Shown: one piece after another, positions 1-9,704 of the stretch
How the letters are laid out: every line of letters starts with the position of its first letter
Position numbering within the stretch: the stretch's first letter is position 1
Assembly (NCBI GenBank): GCA_016713965.1
Contig: JADJOC010000009.1
Span: 310,001-374,000, forward strand
Reading direction: 5' to 3'
Length of the DNA: 64,000 bases
Origin: Chitinophagaceae bacterium
Lineage (GTDB): Bacteria > Bacteroidota > Bacteroidia > Chitinophagales > Chitinophagaceae
Program-made: the position numbers and the translations under genes
The notes under the pieces: model-generated
Told to the model about the DNA's origin: nothing
Database searches by the model: none
What the model saw: only the letters and a program-made list of their open reading frames with translations

Positions 1-1667
1 ACATCTATTTGGGAGGCAACAGTGGTAATTTTTTGAGGTAATAATAAAGACGGCGCATAAATTAGCAAAGGGATATGCTCATCGCCCAGGCGTTGCTCTG
101 TCCATACTTTGGGATACATGGCATTTGCATTCCCTTCTACACCATGATCACCAACAAATACAAAAATGGTATTATCAAAATAGGATTGCTGCCTTGCAGC
201 TTCCATAAATTTTTTATAACAATAATCAGTATAACAAAAAGCATTGAATTCTTCCTGCGAATCAAACCCATACTTCTTTAAAGTATCTTTGGCAATTTCA
301 TTTATAACAAAATCCTTATCCTCTTCAGGAATATTAAAAGGCCGGTGGTTATCTGCTGTTTGTATAATAGCAAAAAAGGGTTTCTGCTGCTTTGCCAAAA
401 CATCATTTGCTTCTAAAAATAAATTCTTATCGCTTATACCCCATACATTTAAAGGCTGAGATTTGTATTTTCCTTCTTCATAAATATTAATATTCCTGAT
501 ATTAGAAATTAACCCTTTGAAGTTATTAAACTGGCTTCTTCCCCCTATAAAATAAAACTTTTCGTACCCTTCAAAATCATTAATAATAGTACGATGTTTT
601 ACTGTAGCTTCATTGCGTGTGGCAAATTTTGACAGCTGCACATCAGGAATACCTGTAATGGTTGCAAATACACCACGTGCCGTACCAAATGTGGGCGAAA
701 AACATCTTTCAAAAAAAATACCCTGCTCACACATTGCATTAAAATAAGGCGTAGAGTTTAATGGGTTTCCACTCATAGAGCTTTTATACATGCTAAAACT
801 TTCGCAAATCACCAAAATAATATTAGGCTGGCTTTCTAATGCTTTACTATTGGGGTGCTCTACCCGTGAGTATAAATTTTTAACACGCTCATACCGCGAA
901 AGATTTAAAAAGTCTGCTATAACCGGGTAATATTCTTTTGCTTTTGTATTATATGATGGTATCCGGAAACGTAATGTGGTAAAGAAATTCTGGAAAGGAT
1001 TTAGTGCCAGGTTGCTTTTAAATTCATCATTTAAATTAAAAGCCCTGAAGTAAGTAAGCGGCTTTAAAGTAAAAAAGCCATACATGAACCATGCTAAAAT
1101 AATAATTGCAGCTAAATGCCATCTTTTACGATAAGAAAATTTATGTACGTTTATATTTCTTTCCGCTATATCCACATGTGTTTTTCTAAAAATAGCAATC
1201 ATCATCAAAACTGCTCCCAGCAAACCACCCGTTATCCAGATTATCGGGTAACTTTCCCAAATCATTTGCAAACTCTCCTTTGGATCTTCAACAAAAATTA
1301 AAGCATCAGCATTCAGCCTGGCATTAATGTAGGCGAACTGCCCCAAATCTGCCCCGAAAAAGAATAAAACAAGCAGGGTGATTATGCCTAAATATATCGT
1401 CCACATTTTTTTTCTGCCCTCACTATAAAACGGGGATAGTTTGGGGAATAGAGATAACAAGGCTATAGGCATTAATAAAAAAGCTATCCACCTTAAATCA
1501 TATTTCAATCCTAAAGCAAAAGCAGGGCCGAGAGAAAAAAGGCTTATCCCTGCAGGTTTAAAAATAACAACTATAACTACCCGGAATAAAGTGAAAATAC
1601 ACAGGTAAATCACGAATAATTTAATCAGCCATTGTATAGTTTTAGGAACTCTCCACTTAAGCATCAT
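1..1667 (-). CDS. LTA synthase family membrane phosphotransferase/sulfatase-fold protein (3' end outside window)
   Basis: Reads without a stop from an ATG-ATG start at 1667 to the left edge, so the C-terminus is missing. The N-terminus is hydrophobic with several predicted membrane segments (starting MMLKWRVPKTIQWLIKLF). An alkaline-phosphatase-superfamily periplasmic domain follows, with VICESFS, a GTARG motif that probably holds the nucleophilic Thr, TADNHRP and FVGDHG (metal ligands Asp-His). The family (LtaS/OpgB-like) transfers phosphoglycerol or related groups to envelope polymers; the substrate here is unknown. It is collinear and clearly homologous along its length with the next gene, 45 bp upstream, so the pair is a tandem duplication. 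Frame was checked at several points and looks intact. Confidence 0.85.
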   Translation of the reverse strand, partial: MMLKWRVPKTIQWLIKLFVIYLCIFTLFRVVIVVIFKPAGISLFSLGPAFALGLKYDLRWIAFLLMPIALLSLFPKLSPFYSEGRKKMWTIYLGIITLLVLFFFGADLGQFAYINARLNADALIFVEDPKESLQMIWESYPIIWITGGLLGAVLMMIAIFRKTHVDIAERNINVHKFSYRKRWHLAAIIILAWFMYGFFTLKPLTYFRAFNLNDEFKSNLALNPFQNFFTTLRFRIPSYNTKAKEYYPVIADFLNLSRYERVKNLYSRVEHPNSKALESQPNIILVICESFSMYKSSMSGNPLNSTPYFNAMCEQGIFFERCFSPTFGTARGVFATITGIPDVQLSKFATRNEATVKHRTIINDFEGYEKFYFIGGRSQFNNFKGLISNIRNINIYEEGKYKSQPLNVWGISDKNLFLEANDVLAKQQKPFFAIIQTADNHRPFNIPEEDKDFVINEIAKDTLKKYGFDSQEEFNAFCYTDYCYKKFMEAARQQSYFDNTIFVFVGDHGVEGNANAMYPKVWTEQRLGDEHIPLLIYAPSLLLPQKITTVASQID

Positions 1668-1711
1668 TGTATATCTTCTTTTCGTTGCACCTGTAAAGGT
1701 ACCAATCTATA

Positions 1712-3649
1712 TTAATGTTTTTTCTTATTATTTAACAGTAAATATTTAGCCGTTTCATAATAAGCTTCGGTAAGCGTACGCAAATATTTTTTTTTGGTAT
1801 TAATAACCTCGTTACCTGGTACCGAACCGCTGCTTATAACTGAGAGTAACTCTTCTTTACCACTCTTTATATTTTTCAAATAGTAATATTCATTATCAAT
1901 CAAGCCGATTGTTTTTACATCATGATCGATAATAAATGCAAATTTTTGTTTTCCGGCAACACTGGTATCTGCCAGGTTTCTGCCAAAGGTATTATTAGTA
2001 TAAGATGCTCCTGTCAAAGATGCTATGGTAGGCAGAATATCCACTTGTGAGCAGATCTCCCCTACTCTGCCCGGCTGGATGATTTTTGGCGCATAAAATA
2101 ACAAAGGTACATGCTCGGCAGTAAGGCCATTTTCAGTCCAGATTTTTGGAAACATGTTACCGGCATTGCCTCTTATACCATGATCACCTACAAATACAAA
2201 AATAGTATTATCAAAATATTTTTCCCTGGCGGCGGCTTCCATAAACTTTTGATAACAAAAATCAGTATACCTGAAGGCATTAAATTCATCATTATTTTCA
2301 AATCCGTATTTTTTTAAAGAGTCGGCAGGTATAATAATTTTTTTAAATTCTGCCTCATCTTCTTTTGGTATGGTATAAGGACGGTGATTGTCCGCAGTTT
2401 GAATAATAGCAAAAAAAGGAGACTGCTGTTTGGCCAAAATTGCATTTGATTCCAAGAATAAATTTTTATCACTTACTCCCCATACATCCACTTTTGGAGA
2501 TTCATAATCTTCCTGCTCATACAAATGCAATGATTTAATATTATTAGTAAGCAATCCCCGGATATTAGCCCAAGTGGCGCTGCCACCTAAAAAATAAAAA
2601 TTATTATATCCTTTAAAATCATTAATAATTGTATGCTGGTCTACTGCATTAGGATTACGGCTGGCTGTACGTGGACTTTCTACATCCGGGATACCCGTAA
2701 TGATAGCCCACACACCTCGTGCAGTGCCATAAGCGGGTGTAAAACAACGGTCAAAAAATAATCCTTTTTTACTTAGCTCATTAAAATACGGGGTAGTATT
2801 TAAAGGATTGCCATACATACTGCTTTTGTAAGCGCTGAAGCTTTCGCAGATAACTAATACTACATTCGGCTTGCTGGCAATAGTGTCTGGAATAATATAA
2901 TTACGTTTAAAATTGAGCTGTACACTATCTAAATTTTTAACGCCTAAATAATTCGCCATCAGCAAATAACCAGACTTTATTTTTTTTATATCATAAGTGG
3001 AATTCCTAAAGCTTAACGTACTAAAAAAACTTTGGAAGGGGTTAAGGGCCACATTAGATTTAAAATCATCATTCAATGTAAAGGCATCGCTCCAGCGCAG
3101 AGGGTACTGACCTATTCTTCCAAATACAGCTGCACCAAGCAATAAAAAACTTATGATGTACAATAAAAAAAATTTCCTTTTGTCAGTAACATATAATTGT
3201 TGTTGCCGCAATAAAAGCCATCCGAAAAATATACGGACAGCAAAAAGTAACAGTATAAATAAAATTAAAATTTTCAGTAGCGGGTAAGTTTGCCACATCA
3301 TATTAAATGATATGCCTGCATCCGCTGCATAGTTTAGTACAGATGCATTCAGCCGCTGATGCAGGTAATCATAATGATAAAAATCTATTACATAAAAAAA
3401 TAACAGTATGATAAAAAATAACGGCAGCAAAAAATTCCAAATTTTTTTTGCATTGGAGTATTTAAATGGATTTAGCCTGGCAATAGAAGAACCAAACAGA
3501 ATGATTATTCCAACAATTCCAATGATCCGCAGATCATATCTTAAACCTAAAAGAAAAACCTTTGCACTAAATAAATAACCGGCTGGCCTGTAATGAAAAA
3601 AAAATATAAGCCTGAACAGTGTCATTACTACTAAAAAAGTTAACAACAC
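1712..3649 (-). CDS. LTA synthase family membrane phosphotransferase/sulfatase-fold protein
   Basis: 645 residues. About five hydrophobic segments lie in the first 180 residues, then a sulfatase/phosphoglycerol-transferase domain with VICESFSAYKSSM, GTARGVWA (putative nucleophilic Thr), TADNHRPYTIP and FVGDHG, the metal-binding Asp-His pair. It should be an inner-membrane protein with a periplasmic catalytic domain that modifies an envelope glycan or lipid; the substrate cannot be read from sequence. The chosen start is a GTG at 3649. The frame stays open about 36 bp further upstream without an ATG, so the start is uncertain. Paralogue of the gene at 1-1667 and probably co-transcribed with it. 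Confidence 0.85.
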   Translation of the reverse strand: MLLTFLVVMTLFRLIFFFHYRPAGYLFSAKVFLLGLRYDLRIIGIVGIIILFGSSIARLNPFKYSNAKKIWNFLLPLFFIILLFFYVIDFYHYDYLHQRLNASVLNYAADAGISFNMMWQTYPLLKILILFILLLFAVRIFFGWLLLRQQQLYVTDKRKFFLLYIISFLLLGAAVFGRIGQYPLRWSDAFTLNDDFKSNVALNPFQSFFSTLSFRNSTYDIKKIKSGYLLMANYLGVKNLDSVQLNFKRNYIIPDTIASKPNVVLVICESFSAYKSSMYGNPLNTTPYFNELSKKGLFFDRCFTPAYGTARGVWAIITGIPDVESPRTASRNPNAVDQHTIINDFKGYNNFYFLGGSATWANIRGLLTNNIKSLHLYEQEDYESPKVDVWGVSDKNLFLESNAILAKQQSPFFAIIQTADNHRPYTIPKEDEAEFKKIIIPADSLKKYGFENNDEFNAFRYTDFCYQKFMEAAAREKYFDNTIFVFVGDHGIRGNAGNMFPKIWTENGLTAEHVPLLFYAPKIIQPGRVGEICSQVDILPTIASLTGASYTNNTFGRNLADTSVAGKQKFAFIIDHDVKTIGLIDNEYYYLKNIKSGKEELLSVISSGSVPGNEVINTKKKYLRTLTEAYYETAKYLLLNNKKKH

Positions 3650-3773
3650 TAAAAATATCCATCTTAATAGTACAGGAAAATTTTTTCACAAACAACATTT
3701 TTATTTACTTTAAGCAAAATGCTAAGTTAGTTTAATTATTTTTGATCAAAAGTTGGTTTCAACTGTCTTATAA

Positions 3774-4337
3774 AATGAAAGCTATTTTACAATACGACCA
3801 ATACTTATTTAGAATAATTAATAATTATTGGCAAAATGATTTTTTGACTGGCTGATGCCCCTATTGCGCAATTCCACTCTCTGGGTACCTTTATATTTTT
3901 TTTTATTATTGCTTATTACCATTAATTTTAAAAATAACGGCTGGTGGTGGGTAATATTTGGTGCCTGTACAGCTATAATAACAGATTTTGTAAGCAGCAG
4001 CATCATTAAGCAGAACATTATCCGTATAAGGCCGTGTAATGATCCTGATATTGCCAGCTGGGTAAGGGTGCTGGTAGGCTACAGGCCACAAAGCAGCAGC
4101 TTTACCTCATCCCATGCAGCCAATCATTTTGGAATAGCTACCTATTATTTTATAACATTAAAAGAAAAATTCAAATGGTGGCCGTATTTATTCTTTTTTT
4201 GGGCATTTAGCATATCCATTGCCCAGGTTTATGTAGGGGTGCATTATCCGATTGATATAACTTGTGGCGCATTGATTGGAATACTTATCGGATATTTGTG
4301 TGGCAGATCATTCAATAAACAATTCATTTTAACCTAA
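3774..4337 (+). CDS. PAP2-family phosphatase, frameshifted
   Basis: Membrane phosphatase of the PAP2 superfamily (lipid or undecaprenyl-diphosphate phosphatase-like). The ATG at 3774 opens a frame of 26 codons that stops at TGA in the T-run near 3840-3853. One extra T restores ...NDFFDWLMPLLRN, which continues into the long frame to 4337. Signature motifs: a KxxxxxxRP-like segment (KQNIIRIRP), SSSFTSSHAAN (PSGH-equivalent motif 2) and YVGVHYPIDI (motif 3 with catalytic His and Asp). Several hydrophobic helices. Stops 9 bp before the next gene, so probably an operon. The lesion is a 1-base homopolymer loss and most likely a sequence error. Confidence 0.75.
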
Positions 4338-4346
4338 AACTGTATT

Positions 4347-5643
4347 TTGGCAGAAATATTAATTATTCTTGGACTTATAGTTATTAATGGTATTTTTTCG
4401 ATGGCCGAAATCGCCCTGGTCTCAGCCCGTAAGTAAAGATTGGAGTCACAAGCCAATAAAGGTGATGAAAAAGCCAAAGCTGCATTGGAATTGGCTAAAC
4501 ATCCAGATGTTTTTTTATCTACTGTACAGGTTGGGATTACACTTATTGGTATTTTAACAGGTATTTTTTCCGGCGAAAAATTAAAAATGCCTATACTTAA
4601 TTTTTTGAACCGTTTTGAGTGGCTGCAAAATTACAGCAACGGGGTAGCCACTACAATTATTGTAATTATCATTACATATTTTACATTAGTATTGGGTGAA
4701 TTGGTGCCTAAAAGAATAGGGCTTGCCAAACCGGAACAGATTGCTAAAAATTTTGCAACTCCCATGAGTTGGTTAAGCAAAATTGCTTTCCCGTTCATTT
4801 GGCTGTTAACCAATTCCACACATGTAATAGTTAAACTATTTAATTTAAAGGTGAACGACAACCAGGTAACTGAGGAAGAGATAAAAGCCATGATAAGTGA
4901 AGGTAGCGAGCATGGTGCCATAGATGAAGAGGAAAAAGATATTATTGAAAGGATTTTTCACCTGGGAGACAGGAATATTACTTCTTTAATGACACACCGT
5001 ACAGATATTGAATGGTTTGATATTAAAGACTCAGTACAAACTGTAAAAGATAAATTTGACAAAATACCTTACTCTACCTATCCTGTATGTGATAAAATAG
5101 TGGATGAAATCAAAGGTATAATTTATATAAAAGATTTGCTAAAAGCCTCGGCTGATAAAAAATTAAGCGATTTTATAAAACCGGCATTATTTGTACCTGA
5201 AAACAATAATCCTTACCAGCTTTTAGAAAAAATAAAGCAAACTAAAATACACAGCTGTTTTATAGTAAATGAATATGGTACGCTTGAAGGCATGATTACA
5301 TTGAATGATATTTTAGAAGCTATTGTTGGCGATATGCCACAGACAGGACAGGATGAATATGGAATTGTAGAAAGAAATGACGGCAGCTTTTAGTGGATGC
5401 CCAAATCCTTTTTACGATTTCTTAAGCAAGTTTGAAAAAACAGAATGGATGAATGAAGGTGAACATGAATTTGATACACTGGCAGGTTTTGTATTACATG
5501 AATTGGAAAGGATACCTACCACCGGGGAAACGTTTGAATGGAAAGGATTTCAATTTGAAATTATAGATATGGACGGGCAACGGATTGATAAGCTACTGAT
5601 TAAAATATCTGAAGAAATTAAAGAAAATATGGACGATGAATAA
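4347..5643 (+). CDS. CNNM (DUF21)/CBS/CorC_HlyC 'hemolysin family' membrane protein, with in-frame stop and frameshifts
   Basis: Reads from TTG at 4347 (LAEILIILGLIVINGIFSMAEIALVSARK), then an in-frame TAA at 4434-4436, then resumes in the same frame with RLESQANKGDEKA. Order: DUF21 with three to four membrane helices, a CBS pair (about 200-330), then a C-terminal CorC_HlyC domain (EHEFDTLAGFVLHELERIP). Near 5386-5410 two frame changes are needed (missing T, then missing C) to give FLVDAQIPFYDFLSK. The family is implicated in Mg/Co efflux or envelope stress. Full length about 430 residues is normal. The stop looks like a one-base substitution such as TCA to TAA. Several errors in one gene suggest poor consensus, but real decay cannot be excluded. 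Confidence 0.8.
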
Positions 5644-5676
5644 AGCCTTCGGTAATGCTATACCTCAATACATAAA

Positions 5677-6201
5677 TCAGAACTCAAAACTAATAGTATT
5701 GTCAGGATAATTCAGCTTGCTGCTCTTTCGGTTACCCTTAACTGTTACATGAACAATATTTACTTGTTCTTTTCTGTAATCATATAGAATATTATTTACA
5801 ACAATCATTTTATTTACTTCAGCAATATTATTCACCTGCCAGTAACTGTATATTGCCTCTTCAATTTGTTCATAGCCTACATAACTCAAACTAACTGATT
5901 TATTATTAATTTTAAAAAAAAGATTCTTTTGTATATAATCGCTTACCAGCTTATCCATTGCTGCTTTATCTTTTGGATGCAATATATCTACCGGGCATTT
6001 ACAATTCTGCCGTAAGGTTTTTTCAAAATCATCTGTAAATATTTTACAGCTTATCTCCAGGGATTTTTGATTAACATCATGCTCAATTTCGGTAACACTT
6101 ATATAAAACGGATGTACATTATGCCCTTTATCCGGAGGAGAAAAGAAAGCATTACTGGCCAGGCCAGCCATTAAAAACCATTTAAAAAATATTGATACCA
6201 T
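5677..6201 (-). CDS. DUF6702 family secreted protein
   Basis: 174 residues with an N-terminal hydrophobic signal-like segment (FFKWFLMAGLASNAFF) and a beta-rich body beginning HPFYISVTEIEHD, which I recognise as the Bacteroidota DUF6702 family. It has a Cys-Lys-Cys pair (NCKCPVD) near residue 65. Function unknown. It is divergently transcribed from the HupE/UreJ-like gene, 85 bp apart, which in turn precedes an M1 peptidase. From memory this neighbourhood recurs in related genomes. A role linked to the permease, for example periplasmic metal handling, is inference only. Confidence 0.75.
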   Translation of the reverse strand: MVSIFFKWFLMAGLASNAFFSPPDKGHNVHPFYISVTEIEHDVNQKSLEISCKIFTDDFEKTLRQNCKCPVDILHPKDKAAMDKLVSDYIQKNLFFKINNKSVSLSYVGYEQIEEAIYSYWQVNNIAEVNKMIVVNNILYDYRKEQVNIVHVTVKGNRKSSKLNYPDNTISFEF

Positions 6202-6286
6202 TCAGCAAATGTATTAGCTTTTGTTACATACAATTAAGATATTTGATTATCAAAATTAACCACAATGGTCATAACTATTAATAATA

Positions 6287-6868
6287 ATGAATGATTTTGC
6301 ATTTTATTTTGATTTAGGCTGGCGTCATATTATTAGCATTGATGCGCTGGATCATATACTTTTTGTAATTGTACTAGCTGCATTGTATTTGCTAAAAAAC
6401 TGGAAACAGGTGCTTATTTTAGTCACGGCATTTACCATTGGGCATTCTTTAACATTAGCATTAAGTGTGTATGATTTGGTGAGGATAAATGGCAAATGGG
6501 TAGAATTTTTAATTCCGTGTACTATTATGGCTACAGCAATTTTTAATATCCGGCAAAAAAGTTTACAGCCTGGGTCACTTAAATTAAACTATTTTTTAGC
6601 GCTGATTTTTGGTTTAATACACGGTTTGGGCTTTGCAAACACCATCAGGTTTATGTTGGCAAAAAATGAAAAAATTGCTTTGCCTTTGTTTAGTTTTAAT
6701 GTAGGATTAGAAGCAGGACAAATTATTATAGTAACAGGCATTTTATTATTAAGCTACCTTTTTGTGCAGGTAATTTTAATAAAAAGAAAATGGTGGATAT
6801 GGGCTTTGTCGTCCGTGGCTTTTTGTATAGCTTTGAAAATGGCTTGGGAAAGATGGCCGTTCGAGTAA
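6287..6868 (+). CDS. HupE/UreJ-like membrane permease
   Basis: 193 residues, six to seven hydrophobic helices. Diagnostic family motifs: IDALDHILFV near residue 18, TIGHSLTLALS near 49 and LIHGLGFANT near 112, with His residues placed as in the HupE/UreJ nickel/cobalt permease superfamily. Likely an inner-membrane metal transporter; the metal is unknown. The C-terminus is complete (WERWPFE). An ATG start follows an AT-rich leader. It lies divergent to the DUF6702 gene and 209 bp upstream of the M1 metallopeptidase, which needs Zn. A functional link is plausible but unproven. Confidence 0.8.
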   Translation: MNDFAFYFDLGWRHIISIDALDHILFVIVLAALYLLKNWKQVLILVTAFTIGHSLTLALSVYDLVRINGKWVEFLIPCTIMATAIFNIRQKSLQPGSLKLNYFLALIFGLIHGLGFANTIRFMLAKNEKIALPLFSFNVGLEAGQIIIVTGILLLSYLFVQVILIKRKWWIWALSSVAFCIALKMAWERWPFE

Positions 6869-6911
6869 ATTAAAAATTAAAAATTAAAAATTGATAAAAA
6901 TCATAACAGTA

Positions 6912-6954
6912 AGCTCCGTAGGAGCGATATGTTAGATTAACAAAATATAATTAA
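6912..6954 (+). repeat. Dispersed palindromic repeat, left copy (AGCTCCGTAGGAGCG type)
   Basis: Begins with the palindrome AGCTCCGTAGGAGCG followed by ATATGTTAGATTAACAAAAT. An inverted copy with only a few differences lies at 9535-9575, on the other side of the M1 peptidase gene. Preceded at 6869-6890 by a short AAATT-rich tandem stretch. Confidence 0.75.
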
Positions 6955-6962
6955 AGATTAAT

Positions 6963-7028
6963 AAAGATAGTATAGTACAAGGGAGTGACACAACGATGTT
7001 GAGCTAAGGTATAATGCCGGTAAACAAA
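6963..7028 (+). repeat. Dispersed repeat, GTACAAG...GAGTGAC family
   Basis: Contains TAGTACAAGGGAGTGACA followed by CAACGATGTTGAG and AATGCCGGTAAACAAAA. The same ordered blocks occur at 21816-21853 and 41917-42004, and in partial form at 38878-38904 (inverted), 35498-35515 (inverted), 21745-21770 (inverted) and 63941-64000. Confidence 0.75.
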
Positions 7029-7077
7029 ATAAAATAAACGGCGAATAGCCGGTTAATAAAAATAAATCTCTTTCATA

Positions 7078-9437
7078 ATGAAACAGCTAACGATATTGCT
7101 ATTGATCCTGTTATTTACAGTTTGTAATTATGCACAGGATATAAAAAATAATCCTGGCAGCAACCATGGCAATAAATTTGAACAATTAGGAACAATTTTA
7201 CCTACACCTAATGAGTATCGTACAGCCAGCGGTGCACCGGGCCCAAAATACTGGCAGCAACGGTGTGATTATGATATTACCTGCGAACTGGATGAGCCTA
7301 ACAGAAAATTAAGCGGTAAAGAAACCATTACCTATTTTAATAACTCACCGGATGTGCTTAACTACCTTTGGTTTCAGTTAGATGAAAATGAACATAGTAC
7401 TAAAAATAATGCAGGTTATCAAAATCCAAGTACTATGCCAACTACTGTTACCGGGCAAGACCTTATGCGATTGAGCGGAAAATTGGATAAAGAGTATGGT
7501 GTAAACATTTTAAAACTAACAGGTGCAGCAGGTAAGGCTTTACCATATACCATTAATAAAACAATGATGAGGGTAGATTTGCCACAACCGCTAAAGCCCG
7601 GGCAAAAATTTATTGTAAAAATTGACTGGAACTACAATATTATAGAGCGTACAAAATATGGTGGCCGTGGTGGGTTTGAATATTTTCCTGAAGATGGGAA
7701 TGATTTATATACTATTTCTCAATGGTATCCCCGCCTTTGTGTATATAGCGATTTCCAGGGATGGCAAAACCACCAGTTTGCAGGCGGCGGTGAATTTGCG
7801 CTTACCTTTGGAAATTTTAAAGTAACCATGACTGTACCGGCAGATCACATTGTAATGGCGACAGGGCAGTGTCAAAACTACCAACAGGTACTTACACCTG
7901 CACAATACACCCGCTGGCAAACTGCTCAAAATGCAAAAGACATTACCGAAATTGTAACACTTGATGAGGCTAAAGCCGCAGAAAAAAACAAAAGCACACA
8001 AAAGAAAACATGGATTTTTAAAGCAGATATGGTTCGTGATTTTGCCTGGGGAAGCAGCCGTAAATTTATCTGGGATGCAATGCCAACAACAGTGGAAGGT
8101 AAAAAAATAATGTGCATGAGCGCTTACGGAAAAGAAGCGTATCACCTATACCGTAAGTTTAGTACCAAAGTAGTAGCACATACTATAAAAACATATTCTA
8201 AATTTACTATTCCCTATCCTTACCCGGTAGCACAAAGCATTGAAGCAGCCAACGGTATGGAATACCCGATGATATGCTTTAATTATGGCCGTACGGAAAA
8301 GACGGAACTTATAGTGAAGCTATAAAAAATGGAATGTTAGGTGTAGTCATTCATGAAGTTGGCCACAATTTTTTTCCTATGATTATCAACAGCGATGAAA
8401 GACAGTGGTCATGGATGGACGAAGGCCTAAATTCTTTTTGCCAAACGCTTACCGAAGAATTGTGGGACAATAAATTTCCTTCCAACCGTGGCGCTGCCTA
8501 TAAAATAACGGATTATATGAGGCTGCCTAAAGACCAGCTGGAGCCTATTATGACCAATAGTGAAAACATTATAAGTTTCGGGGCAAATGCTTATGGCAAA
8601 CCGGCTATTGGCTTAAATATTTTAAGGGAAACTATTATGGGCAGGGAATTATTTGATTTTTCTTTTAGAGAGTATGCCCGCAGGTGGGCTTTCAAACATC
8701 CCACCCCGGCAGATTTATTCAGAACCATGGAAGATGCCAGTGGTGAAGATTTAGATTGGTATTGGCGAGGCTGGTTTTACAGCACCGATCCCTGCGATAT
8801 TTCTTTGGATAGTGTAAAATGGTCTAACCTGGCACAAAATGAAAATCAGGTAACTTCCAGTACTTCTTTGCAACCCATTGCAAAACCCATTTTAAACCCA
8901 TATGATGATATTTCAAAAATCAGGAACCGGGAAGACAAAACAATTGTTTTTGCTACTGATGCAGACAAAAGCCTGCAGGATTTTTATTGGAAATATGCAC
9001 GGGGGATGGTTAAGGTAGACACTACTGCCGCTACAATTATTACACCTGCTGTTACAGATACTTTTACCACAGAACAAAAAAATCAGATTGCAGGCACAAA
9101 AAATTTATACGAACTAAGTTTTAGCAATAAAGGTGGTTTAGTAATGCCAATAATTATTGAATGGACCTTTAAAGATGGCACTAAAGAAATGACCAGGATA
9201 CCAGTGCAGATATGGAGAAAAAATGAAAATAAAGTAGTAAAAACTTTTGTAAAAGATAAAGAAGTAGCTTCTATAAAAATAGATCCGTTGCGTGAAACTG
9301 CTGATATTAATGAGGGAAATAATGCATGGCCGAGCATTACTACAGCTAGTAAATTCCAATTGTTTAAATCCAGGTCAGGGGCAACCCGGGGTGGGGCTAC
9401 AGGTGCGGCAAACCCCATGCAGAGAGAAATAAAATAA
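7078..9437 (+). CDS. M1 family metallopeptidase, one frameshift
   Basis: Signal peptide at residues 1-19 (MKQLTILLLILLFTVCNYA). The N-terminal M1 beta-domain leads to IEAANGMEYPM, equivalent to the GxMEN exopeptidase motif. The frame then breaks near 8299, where one missing A in an A-run would give GRTEKDGTYSEAIKNGML and continue to HEVGHNFFP with WMDEGLNSF downstream, the HExxH(18)E Zn site. Total length is about 785 residues, normal for the large secreted Bacteroidota M1 enzymes. Likely a periplasmic or secreted aminopeptidase. The lesion is a homopolymer deletion and probably a consensus error. The gene is bracketed by inverted copies of a palindromic repeat. Confidence 0.85.
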
Positions 9438-9534
9438 ATTTGCTGGCGCAAATTTTAATATTGTGTTATCAACCTTTGTACCCTGTGGCAGCATCGTTGC
9501 CACGCTCGGTTCATCGGCATACCTGTAGGCATCA

Positions 9535-9575
9535 TTAATTATATTTTGTTATAAACATATCGCTCCTGCGGAGCT
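9535..9575 (-). repeat. Dispersed palindromic repeat, right copy (inverted)
   Basis: The reverse complement begins AGCTCCGCAGGAGCGATATG and continues TTTATAACAAAATATAATT, nearly the same as 6912-6954. A shorter palindrome of the same type (GCTCCTATGGAGC) follows at about 9610-9622. The rest of the 267-bp gap holds a CAGCATCGTTG block near 9489 that matches the CAACGATG part of the GTACAAG repeat family in reverse. Confidence 0.75.
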
Positions 9576-9704
9576 AAAATAAATTTATTGATCTGCTGCT
9601 ACTGATGCCGCTCCTATGGAGCTGATTATATTTTTTACTTTTTCACTTTTGTTTCTTTGCCTTCGGTAAAATAATCAGTAGCTTTAATCAAGCAATTATT
9701 TTGT

